A DNA stretch of 64,000 bases, taken from NCBI GenBank assembly GCA_946413585.1, contig CAMKLG010000002.1, positions 45,664 to 109,663 of the forward strand. Direction: 5' to 3'. How positions within the stretch are numbered: position 1 is the first letter of the stretch; the number at the start of each line of letters is the position of its first letter. Shown in pieces: positions 27,044 through 36,263 of the stretch. The DNA is from an uncultured Bacteroidales bacterium (GTDB lineage: Bacteria > Bacteroidota > Bacteroidia > Bacteroidales > WCHB1-69). The notes below the pieces were generated by a model. It had not been told where the DNA came from. It searched no databases and saw nothing but the letters and a program-made list of their open reading frames with translations. A program made the translations under genes and the position numbers.

Positions 27044-27871
27044 CTAGTACTTCACGTTGTCGATCAACCGCACAGGTCCGACAAAGACGGTGATGAATCC
27101 CATCACACCGTGGGGGTTGTCGAGGGTGTCGGTGGTTTGGAGGGTTTCGGCATCGGCGATTTCGAAGTAGTCGAGTTGGAATTCGGGGATTTTGGCGATT
27201 TCGATTTCCACGAATTTTTTGATTTCCGGTACGCTGGCGCAGCTTTTGGAGGCTTCGAGGATGCGGTGGATATTGGCGGCGATTTCGAACTCATGCACGG
27301 ATAGACGGCGGTTGCGGGAACTCATGGCCAGACCGTTGGGCTCGCGCACGATAGGGCAGGGGATGACTTCGGTGAGAATGCGGCATTGACGACACATCTC
27401 GCGGATGACGGCAATCTGCTGGTAGTCCTTTTCGCCGAAGTAGGCCTTGTGCGGGCGCACCCATTCGAGCAGGCGGCGCACGATGACTCCTACACCGTTG
27501 AAATGTCCGGGCCGGGCGGCGCCTTCCATCACGTTGGCCACGCTGCCGAAGTCATAGACTTCCGTGGGGGCAACGGGGAAAACTTCCTCTACAGTAGGGG
27601 CGAAAACATAATCGGCTAAGTCGCCAATCAGTTGAACGTCAGCTTCTAACGTGCGGGGATACTTCTCCAAATCCTCAGCATTGTTGAACTGCACTGGATT
27701 CACGAAAATGGAGCAGAACACCACATCGTTTTCTTCGTGTGCGCGACGGATAAGTGACAAGTGACCTTCATGCAACGCACCCATAGTGGGCACCATACCG
27801 ATGGTCTTTCCTGCAGCACGCTCGCGCATAGCAATCTCCAAAAGATTTTCAACAGTCTTAATTATTTCCAT
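27044..27871 (-). CDS. panC: Pantoate--beta-alanine ligase (pantothenate synthetase)
   Basis: A 275-residue cytosolic enzyme that joins pantoate and beta-alanine using ATP. The nucleotide site motif GMVPTMGALHEGHLSLIRRA is near residue 25. SIFVNPVQFN, FGEKDYQQIAVIR, EPNGLAMSSRN and the KMSKS-like segment follow in the expected order. The start at 27871 (MEIIKTVENLLEIA) is preceded by a minus-strand promoter at 27927-27934. Confidence 0.97.
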   Translation of the reverse strand: MEIIKTVENLLEIAMRERAAGKTIGMVPTMGALHEGHLSLIRRAHEENDVVFCSIFVNPVQFNNAEDLEKYPRTLEADVQLIGDLADYVFAPTVEEVFPVAPTEVYDFGSVANVMEGAARPGHFNGVGVIVRRLLEWVRPHKAYFGEKDYQQIAVIREMCRQCRILTEVIPCPIVREPNGLAMSSRNRRLSVHEFEIAANIHRILEASKSCASVPEIKKFVEIEIAKIPEFQLDYFEIADAETLQTTDTLDNPHGVMGFITVFVGPVRLIDNVKY

Positions 27872-27926
27872 ACCTGTTTGATATTCAGATGTTTATTGAT
27901 GAATGGCCATTTAGGCAAAACGGTCG

Positions 27927-27934
27927 CAAAGGTA
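27927..27934 (-). promoter_or_regulatory. -7 promoter element of panC
   Basis: TACCTTTG on the minus strand, 56 bp before the panC start. The divergent ROK gene has its own element at 28007. Confidence 0.5.
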
Positions 27935-28006
27935 TATTTTTTTTTGATAAGTTAGTGCGTTTTTTGTCAATTATAGATATGATTTTGAAGAATGATACAA
28001 TTTGTG

Positions 28007-28014
28007 TATTTTTG
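28007..28014 (+). promoter_or_regulatory. -7 promoter element of the ROK kinase
   Basis: TATTTTTG followed by CG, 46 bp before the start at 28060. Confidence 0.55.
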
Positions 28015-28059
28015 CGGCCTGAAAAAGGAAAAACAGTGTTTTTACAGTTAGAATAAAAT

Positions 28060-29004
28060 ATGAATGAACAGGCTATAGGCATTGACATTGGCGGTACCAA
28101 TACGGATATCGCACTGGTGAATTCGGATGGTAAAGTGCTGCAACACAAGATCTTGAAGACTGCCGAATACGAAGACCACCATCCTTACATCCTTGATATT
28201 GCCGGTTCTATCCGCGCAATGCTGTCGGAAAGTGGTGTTTCCGAGGTGGCGGGCGTCGGCATCGGTGCACCCAATGCCCATTTCGACACGGGCTGCATCG
28301 GGGCGGATACCGCCAACCTGCGGATGAAGAAGGAGATCCCGATATGTGAGATGCTGCAGCGGATGCTGAACATTCCAGTGACGCTCTCCAACGACGCGGA
28401 CGCCGCCGCCATCGGCGAGCACATCTATGGCGGCGCGAAGCTGATGCAGCATTTCGTGACTATCACCCTCGGCACGGGCGTCGGAAGCGGCATCTTCGTT
28501 GATGGCCGCCTTATCCACGGTCACGGCTGCATGGCCGGCGAACTCGGTCACGCCATCGTCAATCCGCTCAGTGACCGGCTCTGCAGCTGCGGGCGCAAGG
28601 GCTGCTTGGAGATGTACGCCTCCGCTCGCGGCATCTGCCAGACTTACCGCGAGGAGGCTGCCAAGGGCGAATTCCCCGACACGTTCAAAGGTTCCGAGAT
28701 CACCTGTAAGGATGTGGGCGAGATGGCCGTCGCAGGCGACCCTCTGGCACTCAAGACCTACGATGTCACGGCCTACTGGCTCGCCCTCGGCATGGCCAAC
28801 GCCGCCGCGTTCTGCTCTCCCGAGGCCTTCTTCCTCATGGGCGGCCCCACCCGCGCCGGCGAAGCCCTGCTGAAACCGCTGCGCCGCTATTTCGCCGAAA
28901 ACCTGCTCTACATCTACAAAGACCGCATCTCCATCCAACTCTCTGAACTGCAATCCAACGACGCGGCCGTGTTGGGCGCGGCGGCACTGGTGCATTTGAA
29001 ATAA
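28060..29004 (+). CDS. ROK-family sugar kinase (glucokinase-like)
   Basis: A 314-residue cytosolic kinase of the ROK family. It shows the phosphate-1 loop GIDIGGTNTDIAL, the sugar-binding and catalytic segment LSNDADAAAIGEH, the phosphate-2 loop TLGTGVGSGIFVDG, the histidine of GELGHAIV, and the zinc motif CSCGRKGCLEMYAS. Family members phosphorylate glucose, N-acetylglucosamine or N-acetylmannosamine at the expense of ATP; the exact sugar cannot be settled here. There is no helix-turn-helix domain, so it is an enzyme rather than a ROK repressor. Confidence 0.92.
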   Translation: MNEQAIGIDIGGTNTDIALVNSDGKVLQHKILKTAEYEDHHPYILDIAGSIRAMLSESGVSEVAGVGIGAPNAHFDTGCIGADTANLRMKKEIPICEMLQRMLNIPVTLSNDADAAAIGEHIYGGAKLMQHFVTITLGTGVGSGIFVDGRLIHGHGCMAGELGHAIVNPLSDRLCSCGRKGCLEMYASARGICQTYREEAAKGEFPDTFKGSEITCKDVGEMAVAGDPLALKTYDVTAYWLALGMANAAAFCSPEAFFLMGGPTRAGEALLKPLRRYFAENLLYIYKDRISIQLSELQSNDAAVLGAAALVHLK

Positions 29005-29024
29005 ATGCAAGGGTGTATGCGAAA

Positions 29025-29050
29025 AGGGGCGTATGCGATACGCCCCTACA
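29025..29050. repeat. Dispersed palindrome, TGTAGGGGCG variant, copy C
   Basis: Inverted arms AGGGGCGTAT/ATACGCCCCT around GCG, continuing into ACA, just after the ROK gene. It has the frame of the TGTAGAGACG palindromes with two A-to-G changes and the matching changes in the other arm. Confidence 0.75.
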
Positions 29051-29099
29051 ATAACCCACAATAACCCATAATAACCCATAACCTATAACCATTACAAAA
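29051..29099. repeat. AATAACCCAT tandem repeat before the YfcC gene
   Basis: About four units of roughly ten bases (AATAACCCAC, AATAACCCAT) directly before the start codon at 29100. It takes the place of an obvious promoter, so the transporter may be read from the ROK transcript. Confidence 0.65.
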
Positions 29100-30704
<1,605 letters not shown>

Positions 30705-30712
30705 TTCAATTA

Positions 30713-30838
30713 AGAATGATGAATGATGAATGATGAATGAAGAAACGCATTATCTTGCTTTTTCATTTAAGATTCGTCTTGTCCATAACTGTTCACTGTT
30801 CAACACGGTTCACTGATCACTAATCACTGATCACAAAA
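30713..30838. repeat. Heptamer arrays before the ECF sigma gene
   Basis: GAATGAT units (about 30713-30741) and TAATCAC/TGATCAC units (about 30806-30834), with plain AT-rich sequence between. No gene is seen. Confidence 0.7.
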
Positions 30839-30855
30839 AATATGTAACCTTTTCA

Positions 30856-30863
30856 TATTTTTG
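30856..30863 (+). promoter_or_regulatory. -7 promoter element of the ECF sigma gene
   Basis: TATTTTTG followed by CA, 27 bp before the start at 30890. Confidence 0.55.
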
Positions 30864-30889
30864 CATCCTAATATCAGAGGCGAGAACGA

Positions 30890-31402
30890 ATGAAGAAAGA
30901 AGCATTCTGGGCGGAGCAATATCGGCGGCACATCGGGAAGATGGTGGGCGCTTGCTACCGGTATGTTGCCGACTGGGATCTCGCGGAGGACTTGGCGCAG
31001 GACGCGTTCCTCGCCGCGATGGAGAAAGCCAGTACCTTCCGCGCTTTCGGCAGTTTCGAAGGCTGGCTGAAGAAGATCGCCGTCAACCAGGCGCTGATGC
31101 ACCTGCGCGACTGTCCGGAGATGGTGGAGTGGGACGAGAACCTTCACAGTCAGGAAGTGGAGGAGATTGCCGACGACCCGGAGCTTTCGCGAACGGATTT
31201 CACGCAGGAGGAACTGTTGGAGGTCGTCGGGAAGCTGCCCGTGAAGCAGCGCACGGTCTTCAACCTCTACGCGCTGGAACACTACTCCCACTCGAAAATC
31301 GCCGAAACGCTCGGCATCTCCGTCGCCAACTCCAAAGTGCTGCTCACCCGCGCGAGGGCGGAGTTGCAGCAGCGACTGAAGGTGGTGGCGAGGAAACGAT
31401 GA
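30890..31402 (+). CDS. ECF-type RNA polymerase sigma factor
   Basis: A 170-residue sigma factor. Region 2 lies at about 20-85 (MVGACYRYVADWDLAEDLAQDAFLA, then FEGWLKKIAVNQALMHLRD), and region 4 at about 110-165 (LLEVVGKLPVKQRTVFNLYALE, then HSKIAETLGISVANSKVLLTRARAEL). Such factors redirect RNA polymerase to a small regulon, usually under an anti-sigma factor. The five following genes on the same strand encode envelope proteins; the single-pass protein at 32632 has the layout of a possible anti-sigma factor, but that is inference. Confidence 0.93.
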   Translation: MKKEAFWAEQYRRHIGKMVGACYRYVADWDLAEDLAQDAFLAAMEKASTFRAFGSFEGWLKKIAVNQALMHLRDCPEMVEWDENLHSQEVEEIADDPELSRTDFTQEELLEVVGKLPVKQRTVFNLYALEHYSHSKIAETLGISVANSKVLLTRARAELQQRLKVVARKR

Positions 31403-31438
31403 ATGACGATGAAGGACGATGATGCGATGTGTGAATCG

Positions 31439-31460
31439 GTAGGGGCGTATCGCATACGCC
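31439..31460. repeat. Dispersed palindrome, GTAGGGGCG variant, copy D
   Basis: GTAGGGGCGTAT is followed by CGC and ATACGCC, a 7-bp inverted core that keeps the TGTAGGGGCG lead of copy C but has lost the end of the right arm. It lies between the sigma gene and the first lipoprotein. Confidence 0.6.
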
Positions 31461-31498
31461 GTGTAAATAAAAAATTGTCAAATTAAAACGATATTGAT

Positions 31499-31993
31499 AT
31501 GAAAAACATCATTAAAACTGCTGTAATTGCCGCATTAGCGGTTCTGGCAACCGCCTGCAACAAACCCGAAATGCATAATCTCGAAGGCACGTGGCAATGG
31601 ACACGCACCTTCGGCGGCATCGCAGGCGTCAACTACACCCCTGAAAGTGAAGGTTTCGAGGCCGAAATCGTATTCAAAGGCAACCGATTCACCTTTTACA
31701 AAGATGGGGAAAAGGTCACATCTGGTACGTATCACATCGATAATGACGTAGATGTAGCCATGTACACCAATAAAGGTGGCAAAGACGAACCTCTCTACTC
31801 CTGGTTCCACATACGATTCAACCTTAACAATGCGCAGTGTGAGAAAATATCGGAAGCCACCGATGGAAAAATATTGCTGCTATGTGCATACAAATGTTTA
31901 GGTACACTCGGATACAGCGAAGCAGAAGGACAAGTGTTCACGATAACCGATAACATGGTCGATGGATTCACCTACAGCTTCGTGAAAAAATAG
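31499..31993 (+). CDS. Lipoprotein of unknown function, lipocalin-like
   Basis: A 164-residue protein, MKNIIKTAVIAALAVLATAC, with a clear lipobox (LATAC, cysteine at 20). After it, LEGTWQWTRTFGGIAG and repeated short strands (EAEIVFKGNRFTFYKDGEKV, SGTYHI) look like the small beta-barrel or lipocalin-like domains common in Bacteroidota lipoproteins. Expected to sit in the outer membrane or periplasm. The next gene starts 5 bp after its stop, so they are probably co-transcribed. Confidence 0.85.
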   Translation: MKNIIKTAVIAALAVLATACNKPEMHNLEGTWQWTRTFGGIAGVNYTPESEGFEAEIVFKGNRFTFYKDGEKVTSGTYHIDNDVDVAMYTNKGGKDEPLYSWFHIRFNLNNAQCEKISEATDGKILLLCAYKCLGTLGYSEAEGQVFTITDNMVDGFTYSFVKK

Positions 31994-31998
31994 TAAAT

Positions 31999-32613
31999 AT
32001 GGAAAAGAAATCTTTCCTTGAACAGTCCCGGAGGGACAACACGCATGAAGTGCAAATAACCCCACATAAGGCCGAAGGCCGCAATGTGGGGCGTATGACA
32101 ACAACCGCAGGCCGCAGTGTGGGGATGATCGCTGCTCTGCTCTTCCTCGCCGTGTGCATCGCCGCCTGCGACCCCGGGTACACCGAAGACGTGGTCATCC
32201 GCAATGTTTCAAAGCATTACGTCACCATCATCCCTCATGACGCGATGCTCAACGATTCCACATTGGAGTCCTCTAATAAAGTCTATACGTTAGCCCCCAA
32301 TGAGGAAGTCGTCATTGAGCAACTGGGTGGCATCGGCAGTGCCAGTCTCGAAGAGGGGGTGAACTATTTCAAGACTTTTTACGGCGATTCGGTGAAACTG
32401 GGCTTCGGAGGGTTCGGTGAAGACGGTCTCTGGCGCGAAAAGACGTATTTTGCCCGGGAGACAACGGGAATCAGCCCCTACAATTTCCAATCTTTGAACT
32501 ACACCTACGAAGAGAAACGGAACACGGGGCGTGTCTTTCACGACCTGCCCTATTACGGCAAACTCACGTTCACGATTACGGAAGAACATTACGAAGAAGC
32601 GGTAACAATGTAG
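31999..32613 (+). CDS. Lipoprotein of unknown function with a repeat-derived N-terminus
   Basis: The open frame from ATG at 31999 (MEKKSFLEQSRRDN) gives 204 residues and begins 5 bp after the previous gene. The lipobox AVCIAAC is preceded by the hydrophobic segment MIAALLFL. The first 42 residues are coded by two dispersed hairpin repeats (32014-32040 and about 32059-32120), so they form an unusually long signal n-region. Later starts at 32095 (MTTTAGRSVG) or 32125 are possible. The mature part (DVVIRNVSKHYVTIIPHD, LAPNEEVVIEQLGG) resembles no family I know. Confidence 0.75.
   Translation: MEKKSFLEQSRRDNTHEVQITPHKAEGRNVGRMTTTAGRSVGMIAALLFLAVCIAACDPGYTEDVVIRNVSKHYVTIIPHDAMLNDSTLESSNKVYTLAPNEEVVIEQLGGIGSASLEEGVNYFKTFYGDSVKLGFGGFGEDGLWREKTYFARETTGISPYNFQSLNYTYEEKRNTGRVFHDLPYYGKLTFTITEEHYEEAVTM
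32014..32040 (+). repeat. Dispersed hairpin repeat, TTCCTTRARCAG family, copy 2
   Basis: TTCCTTGAACAG is followed by a hairpin GTCCC-gga-GGGAC, then CAACACGC. A second hairpin CCCCACAT/ATGTGGGG follows at 32059-32090, and a decayed copy of its right half lies at about 32108-32117. The order matches the element in front of adk. Confidence 0.75.
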
Positions 32614-32646
32614 AATTCAGAATTATGAATTATGAATTATGAATTG
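32611..32646. repeat. GAATTAT heptamer array over a start codon
   Basis: Three GAATTAT units and a partial one span the start codon of the next gene, placing ATG triplets in three frames (32625, 32632, 32639). A change in copy number would move the usable start but keep an ATG followed by AATTATGAA. Confidence 0.7.
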
Positions 32647-33135
32647 GATCGCATATTTGAACAGGGATTGTCTGACCTGACACGCACTCCGAAAACCTCG
32701 CTGTCGGACGAGCAGATTGCATCGGCAGCGAAGGAGTCCAAATCTGGTGCGGTGCTGTGGCTGAGGATGCACGTGAAGGAGATTTTGGCATGCGCCATCT
32801 TGCTTTCGCTCGGAATCGCGGGCACGTTGTTGGTTTCGCATTTTACCGGCAATCAGGAAAGTACACTAGAACCAGCGGAAACCGTGGCAGCGGTTGTATG
32901 CGACACGACAATGAGTGCGGATGATACGAATATACTATACGATGAACCGACCACGACCGTTGTAGAGACGCAATGCATTGCGTCTCTACAGACCGACCAA
33001 ACTACCAACGCCTCCGCAAAACAAGATACCGAAGCGGCCGCATCCCCCGTCATCGTCAAAAAGACCATCGTTCAGCGAGATACCGTTTTCATCAACGAAA
33101 CGGTCATCATTAAAGACACCACCTATGTGCCGTAG
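32632..33135 (+). CDS. Single-pass membrane protein, possible anti-sigma factor
   Basis: A 167-residue protein, MNYELDRIFEQGLSDLTRTP. The N-terminal 45 residues are cytosolic-type and helical. One membrane segment follows at about 51-71 (LACAILLSLGIAGTLLVSHF), then a Thr/Asp-rich periplasmic tail ending RDTVFINETVIIKDTTYVP. This layout behind an ECF sigma gene suits an anti-sigma factor, but no zinc motif is present. Residues about 111-120 are coded by a perfect 30-nt palindrome of a dispersed family. The end overlaps the next gene by 11 bp, so translation is probably coupled. Confidence 0.7.
   Translation: MNYELDRIFEQGLSDLTRTPKTSLSDEQIASAAKESKSGAVLWLRMHVKEILACAILLSLGIAGTLLVSHFTGNQESTLEPAETVAAVVCDTTMSADDTNILYDEPTTTVVETQCIASLQTDQTTNASAKQDTEAAASPVIVKKTIVQRDTVFINETVIIKDTTYVP
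32961..32990. repeat. Dispersed palindrome, TGTAGAGACG family, copy E (inside a gene)
   Basis: A perfect 30-nt palindrome with arms TGTAGAGACGCAATG and its complement. It lies wholly inside the gene at 32632-33135 and is read in frame as VETQCIASL, so it is tolerated in the protein tail. Confidence 0.88.
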
Positions 33136-34738
33136 TTTCCTATTACTGCTGGTTGCAATGGCAGCAACGGGACTCTTCGCGCAGAGTTCCGACACCCTCT
33201 ACATCTATGAGACGGTGATCGAGTACGACACGCTGATCACCCGCGATACGACGTATGTGCATGATACCATACGCATGTCATACGATAGTCAAAAGCAAAC
33301 TGGAAAGGAGCATCACCAGAAGCAAAAGTCTGACCGTAAACAACCTGAAGAATCGCCTATTTTGGAAGAACTGTTCCAAGGCTTCCATCTCGGTTATACT
33401 GGGCAGTTCGACTTGATGATGCCGGCACAATTATCCGATGCGATGATGCCGATGCAAACGACAAATGATCCCTATTTATTTAGCGTTCCCCGTGCGGGCG
33501 GGCACGCAGGTCTGGAATTCTCCTACCATTTCGCCCGCTGGTTCGGGGTATCGGCGGCACTTAACTACGGTACCACAGGAGCGCTTCGGCTTAAGTTTTA
33601 CTGGCAGGAGGGCAGTCCTGAAATGATCAAGCGCAATTACCTTTATGTCACAGGCCTCTCCGTGCCTGTCAAGTTCGAGTTTCACTATCCTATCTCCCCG
33701 AAAGCGTGGGCGGTAGTGGATGCGGGCGTGCGCATACGGATGCCGTGGAACACCTTCATCTACGGATATGACCGCGATCACAGCGCGATGGAAACGGAGA
33801 ACAACAGTTCCGACTACGGTGAACAGCTATCCGAAGACAATCCGCTGATTCTCAATTACAATTATATCGACCGAAACATCCTCAACCTTGATGTCCTTAC
33901 GAGCGTGGGCATGTATTTTCGTCTGCGGAACAACGACCTCCTTCGATGGAATGTCGGTTTCAACATGGCCCTTAGGGGTTTTGCCATAGGTAGTTACACT
34001 CACCGCATATACAATAACATGTCGGGTGTGTTGCCGCCGGAAGATCCATACCGAGACATTCTCGGGGATTTCAGTCTCCGCAGCCATTATTTTTACGCAC
34101 AAATAGCTTATATCCACACATTTAAGAATTCCAAGCAACGGCAGGAGACCGCCCCGTACGCTTTGAGGTACGGCAACAATAAGATGTACAACCACGAGAT
34201 CAAGTTGGAGGTCAGTGACCCGCTTGGTTACACCATCCTGCTATCTCCGCAATATCATGCTTTTTTCGGATATGAGCCCGAATGTTCCATAGAATCGAAA
34301 ACCTATGTCCCGATATTCTCAGCTGGCTACCACTACCGTGTTTTGCCCTGGTTTTGGGTTGGGGCGTCGATCAATTACGGCTATACCAAAGACAATGTCT
34401 CTATCCGTTATACCCTGGACGACCCTCTGGCTTTCAGCTTAGTGGGCACACAGTCGTATCATCTGATAGGAATCCTCCCCGACATACGCTTTTCTTATTT
34501 CAACCGTCCCCACGTGACCCTCTATTCGGCGTTGTCTGTCGGTGTGGTAGCGCACATTCGTGGTAAGTACGAAGGAGAGGAAGCGTATAAGGATTATTAC
34601 ACTCATTCCAAGATCTATTCCGCCTTCCAAGCCACCCTCTTCGGCGTGAAAGCCGGCGGCAACCACTGGTTCGGCAGCTTCGAACTCGGCGCGGGGTATA
34701 AGGGAGTTGCGTCGTTGGGGGTTGGGTACGAATTTTAA
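33125..34738 (+). CDS. Predicted outer-membrane beta-barrel protein
   Basis: A 537-residue protein from the ATG at 33125 (MCRSFLLLLVAMAATGLFAQ), overlapping the previous gene by 11 bp. A signal peptide is followed by a Thr/Asp-rich stretch (TLYIYETVIEYDTLITRDTT) that resembles the tail of the upstream protein. From about 125 there is a long run of amphipathic strands (GGHAGLEFSYHFARWFGVSAAL, WFGSFELGAGYKGVAS) ending VASLGVGYEF, a typical barrel end with aromatic last residue. Probably an outer-membrane protein controlled with the sigma factor genes before it. The substrate or role is unknown. Confidence 0.85.
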   Translation: MCRSFLLLLVAMAATGLFAQSSDTLYIYETVIEYDTLITRDTTYVHDTIRMSYDSQKQTGKEHHQKQKSDRKQPEESPILEELFQGFHLGYTGQFDLMMPAQLSDAMMPMQTTNDPYLFSVPRAGGHAGLEFSYHFARWFGVSAALNYGTTGALRLKFYWQEGSPEMIKRNYLYVTGLSVPVKFEFHYPISPKAWAVVDAGVRIRMPWNTFIYGYDRDHSAMETENNSSDYGEQLSEDNPLILNYNYIDRNILNLDVLTSVGMYFRLRNNDLLRWNVGFNMALRGFAIGSYTHRIYNNMSGVLPPEDPYRDILGDFSLRSHYFYAQIAYIHTFKNSKQRQETAPYALRYGNNKMYNHEIKLEVSDPLGYTILLSPQYHAFFGYEPECSIESKTYVPIFSAGYHYRVLPWFWVGASINYGYTKDNVSIRYTLDDPLAFSLVGTQSYHLIGILPDIRFSYFNRPHVTLYSALSVGVVAHIRGKYEGEEAYKDYYTHSKIYSAFQATLFGVKAGGNHWFGSFELGAGYKGVASLGVGYEF

Positions 34739-34768
34739 TGATGAATGATGAATGATGAATGAAAAATG
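34737..34768. repeat. AATGATG heptamer array
   Basis: About four AATGATG units directly after the barrel protein stop codon. Confidence 0.7.
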
Positions 34769-34775
34769 ACGAATT

Positions 34776-34800
34776 GGGCGCGACCGCAACGGCCGCGCCC
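34776..34800. terminator. Possible bidirectional hairpin between convergent genes
   Basis: GGGCGCG/CGCGCCC with an 11-nt loop, between the barrel protein and dxr, which converge here. No strong T-run follows, so termination is only likely. Confidence 0.5.
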
Positions 34801-34824
34801 TATTTATACATTGTTCATTGTTCA

Positions 34825-35991
34825 TTATTTCATCACCCTTTGTTTGGTTTCCGCATCCAACGCAATATACTCTTCGATGGTTTGCGGTTTCACGCCCGGG
34901 GCGGTGGCGAGCGCGTGCTCAATGATGCGCGGGATGTCAGTGAACTTGATCTTCTCCTCCATGAACATCTTCACGGCGGCCTCGTTGGCGGCGTTCATCA
35001 CGCAGGGCATTCCGCCACCGGCAGCCGATGCTTTGTAGGCCATGTCCAAACACGGGAACATCTCTCTGTTCGGCTTTTCGAAAGTGAACTGTCCGTATTG
35101 GGTGAAGTCCAAGCGCGGATAGGGCAACGGCAGACGCAACGGGTAGGTCAGCGCGTACTGAATCGGTAACCGCATGTCGGGGATACCGAGCTGCGCCTTC
35201 ACAGAGCCGTCTTCGAACTGCACCATGGAGTGGATCACCGACTGTGGATGCACCAGCACGTCGATCTTTTCCAACGGCATCCCAAACAGCCACTTGGCCT
35301 CGATGACTTCCAAACCTTTGTTCATCAGGCTCGCGCTGTCAATGGTGACCTTCGGTCCCATGCTCCAGTTGGGATGCTTGAGGGCGTCTTTTAGCGTCAC
35401 CTGCTCCAACTGCTCGGGGGTAAACGTTCTGAACGCGCCGCCGGAAGCGGTGATGATCAGCTTCTCGACGGGATTGAAGTGCTCACCGGCAAGACATTGG
35501 AAAATCGCCGAATGTTCCGAATCGACGGGGATCACCGGCGCATTGTGCTCCTTCGCGGTGCGCATGATGAGCTCGCCGGCCACCACGAGGGTCTCCTTGT
35601 TGGCGATGGCCAACGGTGTACCGCACGACACGGTGCGGAATGCCGGCTTCAACCCCGCGATGCCCACGATGCACGAGAGCACGATATCGACACAGTCCAT
35701 CTCGCAAACATCGCACAGCGATTCTTCGCCGCAGAAGACCTTCACGTCCTCGTCGGCGAGTGCCTCTTTCACCTTGCGGTAGGCCTCCTCTTGCACCACG
35801 ACGACGATGTTGGGGTGGTACTGTTTCGCCTGCTGTATCAAGATGTCCGCGCTGGAGTTGGCGGCGATGATTTCCAACTGCAACAGCTCGGGATGGAGGG
35901 CGATGACCTCCAACGCTTGCGTGCCCATGGAGCCTGTCGAGCCGAGGACGGCGATACGGCGGGGATGTTGTTCGTTGTTTGTATTATTCAT
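34825..35991 (-). CDS. dxr: 1-deoxy-D-xylulose 5-phosphate reductoisomerase
   Basis: A 388-residue NADPH enzyme of the MEP isoprenoid pathway that turns DXP into MEP. The dinucleotide loop is AVLGSTGSMGTQAL near residue 15. The metal and substrate residues lie in PVDSEHSAIFQCL, SGGAFRTF, and HPNWSMGPKVTIDSASLMNKGLEVIEA. The C-terminal helical domain ends ETKQRVMK. The gene is preceded by two dispersed hairpin elements (36007-36070 and 36176-36205), the first ending 15 bp before the start codon. Confidence 0.97.
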   Translation of the reverse strand: MNNTNNEQHPRRIAVLGSTGSMGTQALEVIALHPELLQLEIIAANSSADILIQQAKQYHPNIVVVVQEEAYRKVKEALADEDVKVFCGEESLCDVCEMDCVDIVLSCIVGIAGLKPAFRTVSCGTPLAIANKETLVVAGELIMRTAKEHNAPVIPVDSEHSAIFQCLAGEHFNPVEKLIITASGGAFRTFTPEQLEQVTLKDALKHPNWSMGPKVTIDSASLMNKGLEVIEAKWLFGMPLEKIDVLVHPQSVIHSMVQFEDGSVKAQLGIPDMRLPIQYALTYPLRLPLPYPRLDFTQYGQFTFEKPNREMFPCLDMAYKASAAGGGMPCVMNAANEAAVKMFMEEKIKFTDIPRIIEHALATAPGVKPQTIEEYIALDAETKQRVMK

Positions 35992-36006
35992 GATGATGTT
36001 TTTTGT

Positions 36007-36070
36007 CCCAGGGCTCGCTATCGCTCACCCTGGGTTGACATAGGTCGGGCTTTCAGCCCTTTTTGGAATT
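36007..36070 (-). repeat. Composite hairpin element (GGGCT/CCCAGGG family), copy 1, before dxr
   Basis: Read toward dxr: GGGCT-gaa-AGCCC, then GACCTATGTC, then ACCCAGGG...CCCTGGG with GAGCGATAGCGAG inside. It ends 15 bp before the dxr ATG. Other copies are at 40593-40760, 41322-41382 and 49804-49862, all in the sense direction of the gene that follows. Confidence 0.8.
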
Positions 36071-36175
36071 CTAGGAATCCACCTCGCGCCACCTCGTAAC
36101 GTATCGTTTATACGTTTCTTTTGCTAACCAGGGGTGGCAGCGCTCATTCCTCGCGCCTTACCTCTGGCTACCAAG

Positions 36176-36205
36176 CTCTTGCCCCTAACGGGGCTGCTCA
36201 AGGAA
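36176..36205 (-). repeat. Dispersed hairpin repeat, TTCCTTRARCAG family, copy 3
   Basis: On the minus strand TTCCTTGAGCA is followed by hairpin GCCCC-gtta-GGGGC and AAGAGCTTGGTAGC, close to copy 1. It lies between adk and dxr. The DNA from 36071 to 36175 holds further inverted segments but no gene. Confidence 0.75.
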
Positions 36206-36263
36206 GTTGTTTGATAATATGGTGGCTCTTAGGTTACAACTGTTAACTGCTAACTGCTAACTA

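Noticed and set aside
28048..29079. A 343-codon open frame on the minus strand
   Set aside because: Antisense to the ROK kinase, whose motifs are complete.
36047..36066. Intrinsic terminator GGGCT-ttc-AGCCC-TTTTT
   Set aside because: The T-run is on the plus strand, while the genes on both sides are read on the minus strand; it belongs to a repeated element with a different arrangement.
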